A stretch of DNA of 64,000 nt from Novosphingobium sp. MD-1 (GCF_001014975.1 NZ_BBXA01000030.1:513501-577500), one strand, 5' to 3'. Shown: positions 1 through 9,672, counted from the first letter of the stretch. Notes: generated by a model from the sequence alone, not told the origin. A program made the numbers and translations.

Positions 1-1
1 G

Positions 2-481
2 ACGATTCCCGCCGGCGTCGACAACGGCACGCGCATCCGCCTTGCCGGCAAGGGCGAGGCCGGGCCGTTCGGTGCCCCCCCGGGCGATCTTTACATCTTC
101 CTGCACGTCAAGCGCCACCGCGTGTTCGAACGCGAAGGCACTACGCTGCTGACGCGCGCGCCGATCAGCTTCACGACGGCGGCGCTGGGCGGCGAGATCG
201 AGATTCCAGGCCTGGATGGCAAACGCCATGCCGTGGAGATTCCGGCGGGCATCCAGTCAGGCAAGCAACTGCGCAAGCGTGGTGCGGGCATGCCCGTGCT
301 GCAGGGGCGCGGTATGGGCGATCTGGTGGTCGAGGTCATGGTGGAAACCCCAACCCGGCTTTCCGCGCGGCAGAAGGAATTGCTGCGGGAGTTCCAGGCG
401 ACCGAGACCGGCGAGGAATGCCCGCAATCGAAGGGGTTCTTCGAACGGCTCAAGGAAGCGTGGAGCGACCTGACGGAATAG
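2..481 (+). CDS. dnaJ: Chaperone DnaJ, C-terminal part (5' end outside window)
   Basis: This is the C-terminal substrate-binding half of DnaJ, the Hsp40 co-chaperone that delivers unfolded clients to DnaK and stimulates its ATPase in the cytoplasm. The open frame enters from the left edge at base 2 and ends in TAG at 479-481, so the J domain, Gly/Phe linker and zinc fingers lie outside. Seen here are the DLYIFLHV strand, the FEREG turn, the ALGGEIEIPGLDG segment and the KQLRKRGAGMP loop, all in the order found in the second beta-sandwich of DnaJ. The tail (QSKGFFERLKEAWSDLTE) matches the SKSFF...DLT ending of full DnaJ rather than the shorter CbpA. No start can be assigned. dnaK is expected just upstream of the window, which is an inference from usual gene order. 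Confidence 0.93.
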   Translation, partial: TIPAGVDNGTRIRLAGKGEAGPFGAPPGDLYIFLHVKRHRVFEREGTTLLTRAPISFTTAALGGEIEIPGLDGKRHAVEIPAGIQSGKQLRKRGAGMPVLQGRGMGDLVVEVMVETPTRLSARQKELLREFQATETGEECPQSKGFFERLKEAWSDLTE

Positions 482-511
482 GGAAACTTCCGCGGGGCAG
501 GGCTGGCGCGC

Positions 512-2869
512 CTATCGCGTTTCGCCCGGCTCCGTTTCTTCGAAGGCCGCTTCCACTTCCGCTATGACGCGGTCGACCATCCCGTTTTCCACGCAGAGAC
601 GGTCCCGCTCTTCGTGCAGGATGGCGAGAAACGCTTGCCGTTTCGCCCGGCGAACGGTGCTGACGTTAAGCGGAAGCTCCGCCGTGGAGACGATCAGGTC
701 GATCATCCGTTCCGCGCCGTGCAGGCGGCCCCAGAGATAGTCGTTCTCGCGATAGGCGCGGCTGAAGAAGGCGCCGAAATTGAAGAACTCCACGCCGCGC
801 AGGCAATCGAGCGTGCCCCCGGCGCGGATCGACGTGGCATCGTCGGGCGAGATGCGATCGACCTTGATCGGATCGAATTCGCCCATGCCCTCTCCCTGCA
901 ACAGCGGCAGCGTGGCGACATCGTAGAACGGGAAGCCGAGATAGGCGTGGAGGAAGCGCCGTCGCAACGGCTTGTCCATCGCTTCCAGCGCCGCCACGAT
1001 CATGGCATCGACCTTGAGGTCGATCCCGGTCAGGTCGCGCCGCGCTGCGATGGAGGCAAGGACCGCCCCCGGATCGCTGGCGACCACGGCGGCGGAGGCG
1101 GCGAAGCCCGGGCCAAGGCCGGCGGCGGTCTCGCGGCCCTGATAGAGCGCCTGCGCGCGATAGACGGTATCGCGCGCTGCCTCGCGCGCTTCGGGCGTGA
1201 TCCCTTCGGCCTCGTCCCAGTCGTAAGTCAGCCGACGGGCGAGAAGCTTGAGCCGGCGAATGCGGAAACCGATATCGTGCGCGCGGAAAAAGCCGATGGC
1301 GGCCTCTGTCGCACCGCCCTTGCGTTCGGCCAGCTTGTCGAGACCCGAGGACTGGACAAGGTGCGCCCACAGCACGCTCTCGATTTCCGCGCGCGGCGCG
1401 GCATCGGGCGCGGCTTCCACGATCAGGTCCACCAGATCGCTGACGATCCCGGCGAACTTCACCTGGGCATAGCCATGGAAGGCATAGCCAGCCTGTTCGG
1501 CGGCCGCCTGTTGCGCCTTGTTCCGCCAGTTGGTCAGGCGCTTGCGGTTGGGCTGGTCGAAAAACAGGGTATAGCCGAACAGGCGTTCGACCGTTTCCTC
1601 GATCTCCGGCTGCAGCGCATCGACGATCGAGCGGAGCCGGGCGCGCTCGCGCGATTGCTGTTCCAGCGTTTCCAGATTGTCGCGGATCGGCTGTTCGCGC
1701 GGGATCGACGATAGCGAGCCGAAGATCGCGGAGAAGAAGCCGACCGTGCGTCCGCTGCGCTCCTCATAGCGGACGTGATCGGGGCTGGGATCGATATAGA
1801 CGAAGCGACGGTCCACCTCGCGCTCTGCCGGGCGGTTGCGCAGCACGCCCATCGCCTGTGCGAACGGCCGATTGACCAGCACCGCGCCATCGACCAGCGC
1901 GACTTCGCCCACTTCCCCGCGCTTCCAGCGGCTGGGCATGATGCGCTGGAGGAAGCGGTCGCGCCCCGGCCAGCCCATGCGGCGCTCCTGCACAAGGCGG
2001 TCGATCTCGGCCACCATCAGCGGGGGAAACGCGCCGGGGAAGCTGGCGGTCGATCGTGCGGCAAAGACAAGTTCCGCCCGCGTGGCAAGATCGCTGCCAG
2101 GTCCGATACCGGCGACCCGGCTGAAGGCGATGGCCAGCCGGTGTTCGCTTTCTTCCACCAGCGGCGGGCTGTTGAGCCGCAGTTCCTCAAGGTGGCCATT
2201 GAAATCGGTTGCGGTGACCAGAAGATCGAGCGGATGGCCGGCGGGAAGCAGCGGAGCCGTGCCGGCCTGTTCCGCCGTGCTCTCCTCCATCGCTTCCAGG
2301 GCTTCGGCCAGCAGGCGCGAAAAGCCGATGCCACTGAACGGCGGTGCGAACCAGCGCGCGCGGATCAGGCTGGAAACCTTACGCCGCACTTCGGCGCGGA
2401 TGCGCGGGGCGACCATGCGCATCACGGCATTGCCGGGACGGGCCAGCACGAACCACACGATCGGTTGCGCCCAGAATTTGGCGAAGCGGCTCCACGGCTT
2501 GGCGTCGGGATCGAGCAGCACGTCGACATCGGCTTTTTCCAGCCACAGCGTCGTCAGCGGTTCGAGGCTCTGCCCGCTGATCAGCGCCTGGGCCAGCAGC
2601 ACGCCGTTGATGCCACCCGCGCTGGTTCCCGAGATGATATCCGGCAGGATGCGCAGCCGCAGGCCGCATTCGCGCTGAATCGTTTCGAGAAGGTCGAGGT
2701 AGACTTTCTCCACGCCGGCCGACGGGGCGACCCTGGCGGGATCGTCCGTATGCAGCGCTCTGCTGGCGCGCGTGGCGTACCACAATTCCTTGGTCACGCC
2801 ATGCATGTAGACCGCAAGGCTGATCCCGCCGAAGCAGACCAGGGCTATGCGCAATTCCTTTTGCCGCAT
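512..2869 (-). CDS. Patatin-like phospholipase-family protein, large
   Basis: A predicted serine acyl hydrolase of the patatin-like superfamily, about 785 residues from the chosen start. The N-terminus shows the glycine-rich oxyanion stretch (CFGGISLAVYMHG), the nucleophile elbow GTSAG with its serine about 83 residues in, and the DGA motif (VDGAVLVNRPF) that supplies the catalytic aspartate of the Ser-Asp dyad. The long C-terminal half is helical and not otherwise recognised; this architecture resembles a bacterial 'patatin-related protein' family (about 700-900 residues) of unknown substrate. The frame stays open to a TTG at 2971, but the first 34 residues are Arg-rich and unlike the family, so the ATG at 2869 just before RQKELRIALVCFGG is preferred. 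No Shine-Dalgarno decides between them. It is divergent from the sugar-transferase operon. Lipase activity is inferred from motifs. Confidence 0.85.
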   Translation of the reverse strand: MRQKELRIALVCFGGISLAVYMHGVTKELWYATRASRALHTDDPARVAPSAGVEKVYLDLLETIQRECGLRLRILPDIISGTSAGGINGVLLAQALISGQSLEPLTTLWLEKADVDVLLDPDAKPWSRFAKFWAQPIVWFVLARPGNAVMRMVAPRIRAEVRRKVSSLIRARWFAPPFSGIGFSRLLAEALEAMEESTAEQAGTAPLLPAGHPLDLLVTATDFNGHLEELRLNSPPLVEESEHRLAIAFSRVAGIGPGSDLATRAELVFAARSTASFPGAFPPLMVAEIDRLVQERRMGWPGRDRFLQRIMPSRWKRGEVGEVALVDGAVLVNRPFAQAMGVLRNRPAEREVDRRFVYIDPSPDHVRYEERSGRTVGFFSAIFGSLSSIPREQPIRDNLETLEQQSRERARLRSIVDALQPEIEETVERLFGYTLFFDQPNRKRLTNWRNKAQQAAAEQAGYAFHGYAQVKFAGIVSDLVDLIVEAAPDAAPRAEIESVLWAHLVQSSGLDKLAERKGGATEAAIGFFRAHDIGFRIRRLKLLARRLTYDWDEAEGITPEAREAARDTVYRAQALYQGRETAAGLGPGFAASAAVVASDPGAVLASIAARRDLTGIDLKVDAMIVAALEAMDKPLRRRFLHAYLGFPFYDVATLPLLQGEGMGEFDPIKVDRISPDDATSIRAGGTLDCLRGVEFFNFGAFFSRAYRENDYLWGRLHGAERMIDLIVSTAELPLNVSTVRRAKRQAFLAILHEERDRLCVENGMVDRVIAEVEAAFEETEPGETR

Positions 2870-3134
2870 GGTGCGCAGCATGGCAGCGAAGCGCGTTCGC
2901 CGCCAGTGCCATGTTGCGCTGTTCGCAAACAATCGACGCACCATGATCGAGCGATTGCGGGCTGTAAACAATACCGACAGATTTCAGTACCTAGCGCGAT
3001 AACATTTCCATTTTGCAGCGTTTTCCGGCGACCGCGGTGAAACGGAAATTGTCAGATTCACCGACGCTTTACCCTTCCTGGCTACAAGGACGGATGATGG
3101 CCGTAATGGTCGAAAGCCAGGTGAAGCAGGGCTG

Positions 3135-4520
3135 ATGATCCGCCTGTTCAAACATTACATTCCGAACGCGGTCTTCCTTCTGGGCCTGTTCGATTTCTTC
3201 CTGCTGATCGCGTCGGGCGAACTGGGCTGGATCGTTCGCGCGCGACAGATCGGGCTCGATTTCGGGCCGATCAACGAACGCTGGGCGCCGCTGGCGACGT
3301 TCGCCGTGCTGGTGCAGGTGGCGATGATCTCGGTCGGGGTCTACGGGTCGGAGGCGCTGCGGTCCCTGCGCTATGCCGCCGCGCGCCTGCTGGTGGCTGT
3401 GAGCCTCGGCATCATTGCGATGTCGGTGGTCTATTTCCTCCTGCCCGGCCACACGCTGTGGCGGTCGAACCTGTTTTACGCGATGTTCCTGGCCATCGGC
3501 CTGCTGTTCGGGGTGCGCGTGCTGCTGGGCGGCCTGCTCGGCACCGCCGCGTTCCGTCGGCGCATCCTGGTATTGGGCTCCGGCCATCGCGCCGATCGCC
3601 TGCGCAAGCTGGGAGAGCGCCCCGAGGCCGGGTTCGTGATCGTCGGCTATGTCGGCATGAGCGACGGCGTGCCGGTGGTGGAGGAGGCGATCAACCGCGC
3701 CGCCATCCATAACCTGACGCGCTTCGTGGACAACCTGGGCGTCAGCGAAGTGGTGCTGGCGCTGGAAGAGAGGCGTAACGCGCTGCCGCTCAAGGACCTG
3801 CTGCGGATCAAGACCACCGGCGTCCACGTCAACGATTTCTCGACGTTCGTCGAGCGCGAAACCGGGCGGATCGATCTCGACTCGGTAAACCCGAGCTGGC
3901 TGATCTTTTCCGATGGCTTCTCGTCGGGCCGTATGTTGTCGAGCGCGGCCAAGCGCCTGTTCGACATCGCCGCCAGCCTGCTGCTGCTGGTGATGACGCT
4001 GCCGGTGATCGCGCTGTTCGCGGTGCTGGTGAAGCTGGACAGCCGTGGCCCGGCTTTCTTCCGGCAAACCCGCGTGGGGCTCTACGGGCAGAATTTCGAT
4101 GTGATCAAGCTGCGTTCGATGCGCACTGATGCCGAAGTGGATGGCGCGAAATGGGCGCAGAAGGATGACCCGCGGGTAACGCGGATCGGCCGCTTCATCC
4201 GCAAGGTGCGGATCGATGAATTGCCGCAGACGTGGACGGTCCTCAAAGGCGAGATGAGCTTCGTCGGCCCGCGCCCGGAACGGCCGGAATTCGTGTCCGA
4301 TCTTGAGGACAAGCTCCGCTACTACGCCGAACGGCACATGGTAAAGCCGGGCATCACGGGCTGGGCGCAGATCAACTACCCCTATGGCGCTTCGATCGAG
4401 GACGCGCGCAACAAGCTTGAATACGATCTCTATTACGCCAAGAACTACACCCCGTTCCTCGACCTGCTGATCCTGTTGCAGACCATCCGCGTCGTGCTGT
4501 GGAACGAGGGCGCGCGTTGA
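3135..4520 (+). CDS. Polyprenyl-phosphate sugar-1-phosphate transferase (PEP-CTERM/EpsB type)
   Basis: An integral membrane initiating transferase of 461 residues that would move a hexose-1-phosphate from a UDP-sugar to undecaprenyl phosphate, the first step of exopolysaccharide repeat-unit assembly. Four predicted membrane segments fill roughly residues 10-135, followed by a soluble nucleotide-binding-like domain. The catalytic bacterial sugar-transferase domain begins at K273 (KRLFDIAASLL), with a further membrane segment, the RQTRVG and IKLRSMRTDAE motifs, DELPQTWTVLKG, and FVGPRPERPEF at 376-386. The architecture fits the transferase found beside XrtA/PEP-CTERM genes. It opens a four-gene operon; its TGA overlaps the TTG start of prsK (TTGA, 4517-4520). 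Expression through the neighbouring sigma-54 activator is likely, but no clear -24/-12 site was found in 2972-3134. Confidence 0.9.
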   Translation: MIRLFKHYIPNAVFLLGLFDFFLLIASGELGWIVRARQIGLDFGPINERWAPLATFAVLVQVAMISVGVYGSEALRSLRYAAARLLVAVSLGIIAMSVVYFLLPGHTLWRSNLFYAMFLAIGLLFGVRVLLGGLLGTAAFRRRILVLGSGHRADRLRKLGERPEAGFVIVGYVGMSDGVPVVEEAINRAAIHNLTRFVDNLGVSEVVLALEERRNALPLKDLLRIKTTGVHVNDFSTFVERETGRIDLDSVNPSWLIFSDGFSSGRMLSSAAKRLFDIAASLLLLVMTLPVIALFAVLVKLDSRGPAFFRQTRVGLYGQNFDVIKLRSMRTDAEVDGAKWAQKDDPRVTRIGRFIRKVRIDELPQTWTVLKGEMSFVGPRPERPEFVSDLEDKLRYYAERHMVKPGITGWAQINYPYGASIEDARNKLEYDLYYAKNYTPFLDLLILLQTIRVVLWNEGAR

Positions 4521-6664
4521 ACGCGATCGACGAACTCGCGGGGCATACCTCCAGTGGCTTTGCCCACTGGGGCTACGTGCTTGCGGCGTTCTGCGCTTTG
4601 CTGCTCGCGGTCTGGCTGGGCGATGGCGCGCGGCGGCGCGAACCCGGCGGCAAGGTGCGCATCGCCGCGCTGGTCGCAATGGCGCTGTGGGCCTTGCTGT
4701 GTGCGGCGATGGGGGCTGGATCGCTCCCGGCGCAGCTGGCGGAAACCCTGCGGGATCTGGGCTGGCTGGGCCTTGTCTACGCCCTGTTCGCCAGCGACGG
4801 GCGCAATGGCCACATGGGACCGGTGCGCCCGCTGATGATCGTGCTCGCCTTCGTGGAGGCCTTGCAGGCGATCGCGATTATGCTGCAACTGTGGTTCGGC
4901 GCGATCGAGGGGGTGGAGGAGATGATCTTCCACATCTCGGTCATGCTGCGGCTGCTGGTGACCACCGGCGTGCTCGTGCTGGTCCATAACCTCTATGTCG
5001 GCGCGGTGGCGCAACAGCGCATCGCGGTGCGCTGGGCCTGCGCGGCAATGGCGCTGGTCTGGGGCTACGACCTCAACTTCTACACTATCGCCTACCTGGC
5101 GAACTGGGTGCCGGACAATCTCGTGGCGATCCGGGCGCTGACCCAGATCATCGCTACCGTCCTGCTCGCGTTCGGAGCGGCGCGTGCGCAATCCTCGCTG
5201 CGCTTTTCGCCTTCGCGCACGATCGCCTTCCAGTCGCTCTCGCTGCTGGTGATCGGCGGCTACATGATCGTGATGGTGGGCGCCGCGCAATCTTTGGCGT
5301 GGCTGGGGGGCAACGCCTCGCAACTGGCACAGCTTGGGTTTGCCGTGGCCATCACGGTGCTGGTGCTGGCCGTGATGCCATCAAAGCGCCTGCGGGGCTG
5401 GGCCAAGGTCGTACTCGCCAAGCACCTGTTCCAGCACCGCTACGATTATCGCGCCGAATGGCTGCGCTTCACGCGCACGATCGGACACGGCGGAGCGCAG
5501 GCGCTGCCGCTGCATGCGCGCGTGGTGCAGGCGCTGGCCGATATCACCGACAGTGCCCAGGGCCTGCTGCTGGTGCCTTCCGAAACCGGTGACCTTGAAC
5601 TCGCCGGGCGCTGGCAATGGCCTGCCGCCGAAGTTCCGGGCATGGCGATGGAGGCGGCCAGCGTCGCCTTCTTTGAACAGCACGGCTTCATCGTCGACCT
5701 CGACGAGGTGCGGGCCGGCACGGATCATCAGGGCGAACGGGCACGGGTGCCGGGGTGGCTGGTGGAGGACCGCGAAGCCTGGGCACTGGTGCCGCTGCTG
5801 CATTTCGAACGGCTGGTGGGCATGGTCGTGCTCGGCAGGCCGCCGGTGACACGCCAGCTCGATTGGGAGGATTTCGACCTGCTGCGCGTCGTCGGGCAGC
5901 AGTTGGCGAGCTATCTGGCGGAGAACAACGGCCAGGTCGCGCTGCTGGAGGCGAACCGGTTTGACGAGTTCAATCGCCGCATCGCCTTCGTGATGCACGA
6001 TATCAAGAACCTTGCGAGCCAGCTCAGCCTGCTGTCGCGCAATGCGGAACGCCATGCCGAAAACCCGGCCTTTCGCGCCGATATGCTGGTGACGCTGCGC
6101 AATTCCACGGACAAGCTCAACGCCCTGCTGGCGCGCCTTTCGCGCTATGGCAAGGCCGCGCCGGAAAAGCTCGCGGGGACTGACGTCGCGGACGTGTGCA
6201 AGGGTGTCGTCACCCGCTATGCCGGGGCGCAAGGGCCGCGGGCGCATGCTGTTGGGGAAACCTCGTTCGGCGTTCTCGCCCATCGCGAAACGCTGGAGCA
6301 GGTGCTCCTGCACCTTGTGCAGAATGCGATCGATGCCAGCCCGCAAGGGATGCCGGTGCTGTTGCGCTGGCGCATCGAGGGCACGGAGGGGTGCATCGAC
6401 GTGGTGGATACCGGCGCCGGCATGAGCGCCGACTTTGTCCGCAACGGCCTGTTCAAGCCGTTCGTTTCCACCAAGTCAGGCGGTTTCGGCATCGGCGCCT
6501 TCGAAGCGCGCGAAATGGTGCGCGCCATGCGCGGGCGGCTTGATGTGGAAAGCCGGGAAGGGCTGGGCAGCCGCTTCACGATCCGCCTGCCTTTGGCTCC
6601 CGCCGCCGAACAACACGTCAGTCCCGGAACCGGGGAAGGTTCCGATGAAAAGAAAGTGGCATGA
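4517..6664 (+). CDS. prsK: PEP-CTERM/XrtA-system sensor histidine kinase PrsK
   Basis: A membrane sensor kinase of about 715 residues that should phosphorylate the receiver of the next gene. About seven or eight hydrophobic segments fill the first 300 residues, followed by a GAF-like region (about 320-470) and a kinase core. The dimerisation box carries VMHDIKNLASQL with the phospho-acceptor at H494, and the ATPase domain keeps an N box (HLVQNAIDASP), the DTGAGM box and GGFGIGAFEAREM. The H-box wording (MHDIKN) and long membrane region are typical of PrsK rather than of a PhoR-type kinase. The start could be the GTG at 4499 or the TTG at 4517; the TTG is chosen because it gives the translationally coupled TTGA overlap. 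It ends in an ATGA overlap with prsR. The signal sensed is unknown. Confidence 0.9.
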   Translation: MNAIDELAGHTSSGFAHWGYVLAAFCALLLAVWLGDGARRREPGGKVRIAALVAMALWALLCAAMGAGSLPAQLAETLRDLGWLGLVYALFASDGRNGHMGPVRPLMIVLAFVEALQAIAIMLQLWFGAIEGVEEMIFHISVMLRLLVTTGVLVLVHNLYVGAVAQQRIAVRWACAAMALVWGYDLNFYTIAYLANWVPDNLVAIRALTQIIATVLLAFGAARAQSSLRFSPSRTIAFQSLSLLVIGGYMIVMVGAAQSLAWLGGNASQLAQLGFAVAITVLVLAVMPSKRLRGWAKVVLAKHLFQHRYDYRAEWLRFTRTIGHGGAQALPLHARVVQALADITDSAQGLLLVPSETGDLELAGRWQWPAAEVPGMAMEAASVAFFEQHGFIVDLDEVRAGTDHQGERARVPGWLVEDREAWALVPLLHFERLVGMVVLGRPPVTRQLDWEDFDLLRVVGQQLASYLAENNGQVALLEANRFDEFNRRIAFVMHDIKNLASQLSLLSRNAERHAENPAFRADMLVTLRNSTDKLNALLARLSRYGKAAPEKLAGTDVADVCKGVVTRYAGAQGPRAHAVGETSFGVLAHRETLEQVLLHLVQNAIDASPQGMPVLLRWRIEGTEGCIDVVDTGAGMSADFVRNGLFKPFVSTKSGGFGIGAFEAREMVRAMRGRLDVESREGLGSRFTIRLPLAPAAEQHVSPGTGEGSDEKKVA

Positions 6665-8028
6665 TGACCGAGGTGCGCCCCAAGCTGCTGATCGTCGAGG
6701 ACGATCCCGGTCTTCAGGCCCAGCTCAAATGGGCCTACGAGGATTTCGACGTGTTTATCGCCGGCGATCGCGCCAGCGCCCTGGCGCTGCTGCGGGCAGA
6801 AGAGCCGGCGGTGGCGACGCTCGATCTGGGGCTGCCGCCCGATCCTGACGGAACCAGCGAAGGCTTTGCCGTGCTGGACGAGATCATGGCGCTCAAGCCC
6901 GATACCAAAGTGATCGTCGCCAGCGGCCACGGCGCGCGCGAAAGCGCGCTGACCGCGATCGCCAAGGGCGCTTACGATTTCTACCAGAAGCCGGTCGATA
7001 TCGATGCGCTGGGCCTGATCGTGCGCCGCGCGCTGCACCTCCACCGGATCGAGGCGGAAAACCGCTCGCTGGCGGATCGCGCCGGGCCGGACAACAAGGT
7101 GCTGGGTCGGATGATCACGGCGGCGCCGGAAATGGTCAAGGTTGCCCGCACGATCGAACGGGTCGCCGGCACCAACGTTTCGGTCATGCTGCTGGGGGCG
7201 AGCGGCACCGGGAAGGAACTGCTGGCGCGCGGCCTGCACGAAGCGTCGAACCGCCGGCGCGGCGCGTTCGTCGCCATCAACTGCGCGGCCATCCCCGAAA
7301 ACCTGCTCGAAAGCGAACTGTTCGGCTACGAGAAGGGGGCCTTCACCGGGGCGATCAAGACCACCGAGGGCAAGATCGAGATGGCGAGCGGGGGCACGCT
7401 GTTTCTCGACGAAGTAGGCGACATCCCCTTTCCGCTGCAGGTGAAGCTGCTGCGCTTTTTGCAGGAACGCACGATCGAGCGCATCGGTGGCCGTCGCTCG
7501 ATCGAAGTCGATACGCGCATCGTCTGCGCCACGCACCAGAACCTCGAAGCGATGATTGCCGACGGGCGGTTTCGCGAAGACCTTTACTATCGCCTGGCCG
7601 AAATCGTCGTGCGCATTCCGGGCCTTGCCGAAAGGCCGGGGGATGCCACACTGTTGGCCAATGCCTTCCTTGCACGTTTCGCCGCCGAGATGAATCCGGC
7701 GGTCAAGGGCTTCGCAGCCGACGCGCTGACCGCCATCGACGCGTGGAACTGGCCCGGCAACGTCCGCGAACTGGAAAACCGGATCAAGCGTGCGGTCATC
7801 ATGGCCGATGGCAAGCTGGTGACGGCGCTGGACCTCGATCTGCCCGCGCCCGACGAGAACAGCGACAATCCGCTGAACCTCAAGACCGCGCGCGAGGCGA
7901 CCGACCGCCGCGTGATCCGCCACGCGCTGGCGCGCAGCGAGGGCAATATATCGGGCACCGCGCGCCTGCTCGGGATCAGCCGACCGACGCTTTATGATCT
8001 CCTCAAGCAATACGACCTCCAGCACTAG
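6661..8028 (+). CDS. prsR: PEP-CTERM/XrtA-system sigma-54 response regulator PrsR
   Basis: An NtrC-type activator of 455 residues expected to open sigma-54 promoters of exopolysaccharide and exosortase genes after phosphorylation by PrsK. The receiver occupies about 1-125, with acidic residues near 14-15 and the likely phospho-site D55 (ATLDLGLPP). The AAA+ domain has a Walker A at 179-186 (GASGTGKE), the sigma-54 contact loop GAFTGA at 226-231, a Walker B in LFLDEVGD, and WPGNVRELENR as the sensor region. The C-terminus is a Fis-type helix-turn-helix ending GTARLLGISRPTLYDLLKQY. The gene starts in the ATGA overlap with prsK. The TPR gene downstream starts within its last 35 bases. Its target promoters are not visible in this window. 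Confidence 0.93.
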   Translation: MMTEVRPKLLIVEDDPGLQAQLKWAYEDFDVFIAGDRASALALLRAEEPAVATLDLGLPPDPDGTSEGFAVLDEIMALKPDTKVIVASGHGARESALTAIAKGAYDFYQKPVDIDALGLIVRRALHLHRIEAENRSLADRAGPDNKVLGRMITAAPEMVKVARTIERVAGTNVSVMLLGASGTGKELLARGLHEASNRRRGAFVAINCAAIPENLLESELFGYEKGAFTGAIKTTEGKIEMASGGTLFLDEVGDIPFPLQVKLLRFLQERTIERIGGRRSIEVDTRIVCATHQNLEAMIADGRFREDLYYRLAEIVVRIPGLAERPGDATLLANAFLARFAAEMNPAVKGFAADALTAIDAWNWPGNVRELENRIKRAVIMADGKLVTALDLDLPAPDENSDNPLNLKTAREATDRRVIRHALARSEGNISGTARLLGISRPTLYDLLKQYDLQH

Positions 8029-9604
8029 GCGTTGGCCCCTGGTGGCGCGGCTGGTCGCGGCGGCGGTTCTGCTTGCCGCCGCGCTCCCGGTTGCGGGCAG
8101 CGCGCCCGTGCTTGACGGACTGCGAGACAAAGCGCGCGCCGCGCTGGACCGGGGTGACGGGATCGCCGCCGAAGTGCCGCTGCGCGAAGCGGTGCGCAAC
8201 GGCACACCGGCCGATGCGGTGCGCGATCTGGTGGGCGAGGCGCTGCTGCTCGAAGGCGACCGGACGGAAGCGCGCCGCTGGCTGACGGAAGGCGCGTTCG
8301 CCCCTGACACGGCGGGCAACGGCTGGCGTGTTCGCGGACGACTCGAACTGGCGGAAGGCAATCTCCAGCGTGCCGCGCAGGCGTTCGACCAGGCCTTGCG
8401 GTTCACGCCCGATGATGCCGGATTGTGGGTCGATATCGCGCGGCTGCGCTTTTCGGGCGGCGAGCAGGCCCAGGCGATCGGGGCCGCGGATCACGCCGTG
8501 CGGCTGGACCCGAACAACGTGCGCGCGCTGGAACTGCGCGGGATGCTGGTGCGCGAACAGTATGGCTTGCGCGCCGCCCTGCCGTGGTTCGAGGCCGGTC
8601 TGCGGATCGCGCCCAACGACAAGGCCCTGCTGGGCGAATATGCCGCAACCTTGGGTGATCTTGGCCAGTATCGCGCGATGCTGGCGGTCTGCCGCAAACT
8701 GATCGAGGTCGATCCGAAGAACGCGCGCGCGCTTTACCTGCAAGCTGTGCTGGCGGCCCGCGCGGGAAAAACCGAGCTGGCCCGCTCGATCCTGCTGCGC
8801 ACGGGATCGGCGCTGCGCGACATGCCGGCCGCCATCCAGCTCAACGGCATTCTCGAATACCGTGCCGGCAACGTGAACCTGGCGGTCGAATATTTCGATC
8901 GCCTGTCGCGGATGCAGCCGGACAACCTCGAGGCGCAGAAGATGCTGGCGCGGGCGCTGGATCGCCAGGGGGATTACCGGCAGATACTCGACCGGTTCGA
9001 GATCGTAGCGCGACAGCCCTGGGCATCACCCTATATGCTCGCGCTTGTCGGTCATGCGTGGGAACGGCAGGGCAAGCCGCAACGTGCCGCGCCCTATCTT
9101 GCCCGGGCGGCGCAGCACGGCGTTCGTCCGTTCGCGCCGCTGCCGTCGGGCGCACCGCTGGGCGTGCTGGGCGTGCGCTACAACGAAGCGCCGAATTTCG
9201 CGACCAACGTGCTGCCCTATGTCCGGGGGCTGCTCGAAATGCGGCTCAACGGCGAGGCGCTCGCGGTCGCCACGCGCCTGCGCGACGCCAATCCCGGTGC
9301 GTCGGAAGCACACCTGCTGGTTGGCGATGTCAGGATGCTGGCGGGCGACACGACCGGAGCCATTGCCGATTATGATCGGGCCGCGTCCATCCGCTATACC
9401 GAGCCGGTTCTGGTCCGGATGGATGCGGCGTTACGCGCGGCGGGGAGGGCGCGCGACGCCGATGGCATGACCGCGCGCTATCTGTTCCAGAACCCCGGCA
9501 GCGTGCAAGCCATGAAGCTGCTGGAAGCGGGCTGGCGACGCGAGGGGCGGGGTGCGGATGCGGATGCGATGGCGCAGGTCCTGGCCGGGCGCGGGCAGGG
9601 CTGA
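7994..9604 (+). CDS. TPR-repeat protein of the PrsK/PrsR operon
   Basis: A 536-residue tetratricopeptide-repeat protein, probably held at or exported across the inner membrane by one N-terminal hydrophobic segment (VARLVAAAVLLAAALPVAGS, about residues 17-36). Repeats with the usual A..LY/A..A...P spacing run from about residue 60 to 520. Position and type match the TPR protein (PrsT-like) that accompanies exosortase regulatory genes and is thought to assist polysaccharide assembly or export. It is much shorter than the classical lipoprotein and shows no lipobox cysteine, so the symbol is withheld. The ATG at 7994 overlaps prsR by 35 bases; a GTG at 8042 would remove the overlap and put the hydrophobic segment at the extreme N-terminus. 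Neither has a strong ribosome-binding site. Confidence 0.82.
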   Translation: MISSSNTTSSTRRWPLVARLVAAAVLLAAALPVAGSAPVLDGLRDKARAALDRGDGIAAEVPLREAVRNGTPADAVRDLVGEALLLEGDRTEARRWLTEGAFAPDTAGNGWRVRGRLELAEGNLQRAAQAFDQALRFTPDDAGLWVDIARLRFSGGEQAQAIGAADHAVRLDPNNVRALELRGMLVREQYGLRAALPWFEAGLRIAPNDKALLGEYAATLGDLGQYRAMLAVCRKLIEVDPKNARALYLQAVLAARAGKTELARSILLRTGSALRDMPAAIQLNGILEYRAGNVNLAVEYFDRLSRMQPDNLEAQKMLARALDRQGDYRQILDRFEIVARQPWASPYMLALVGHAWERQGKPQRAAPYLARAAQHGVRPFAPLPSGAPLGVLGVRYNEAPNFATNVLPYVRGLLEMRLNGEALAVATRLRDANPGASEAHLLVGDVRMLAGDTTGAIADYDRAASIRYTEPVLVRMDAALRAAGRARDADGMTARYLFQNPGSVQAMKLLEAGWRREGRGADADAMAQVLAGRGQG

Positions 9605-9672
9605 TCGCGCCTCTCTCCTGGTCCGGCGGATTCGCTCTGGACAGGACACCGCCCCGGGCGTTACGACCTCGC

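Noticed and set aside
6217..8406. A 729-codon minus-strand frame over prsK, prsR and the TPR gene
   Set aside because: Antisense to three well-supported genes and without recognisable motifs.
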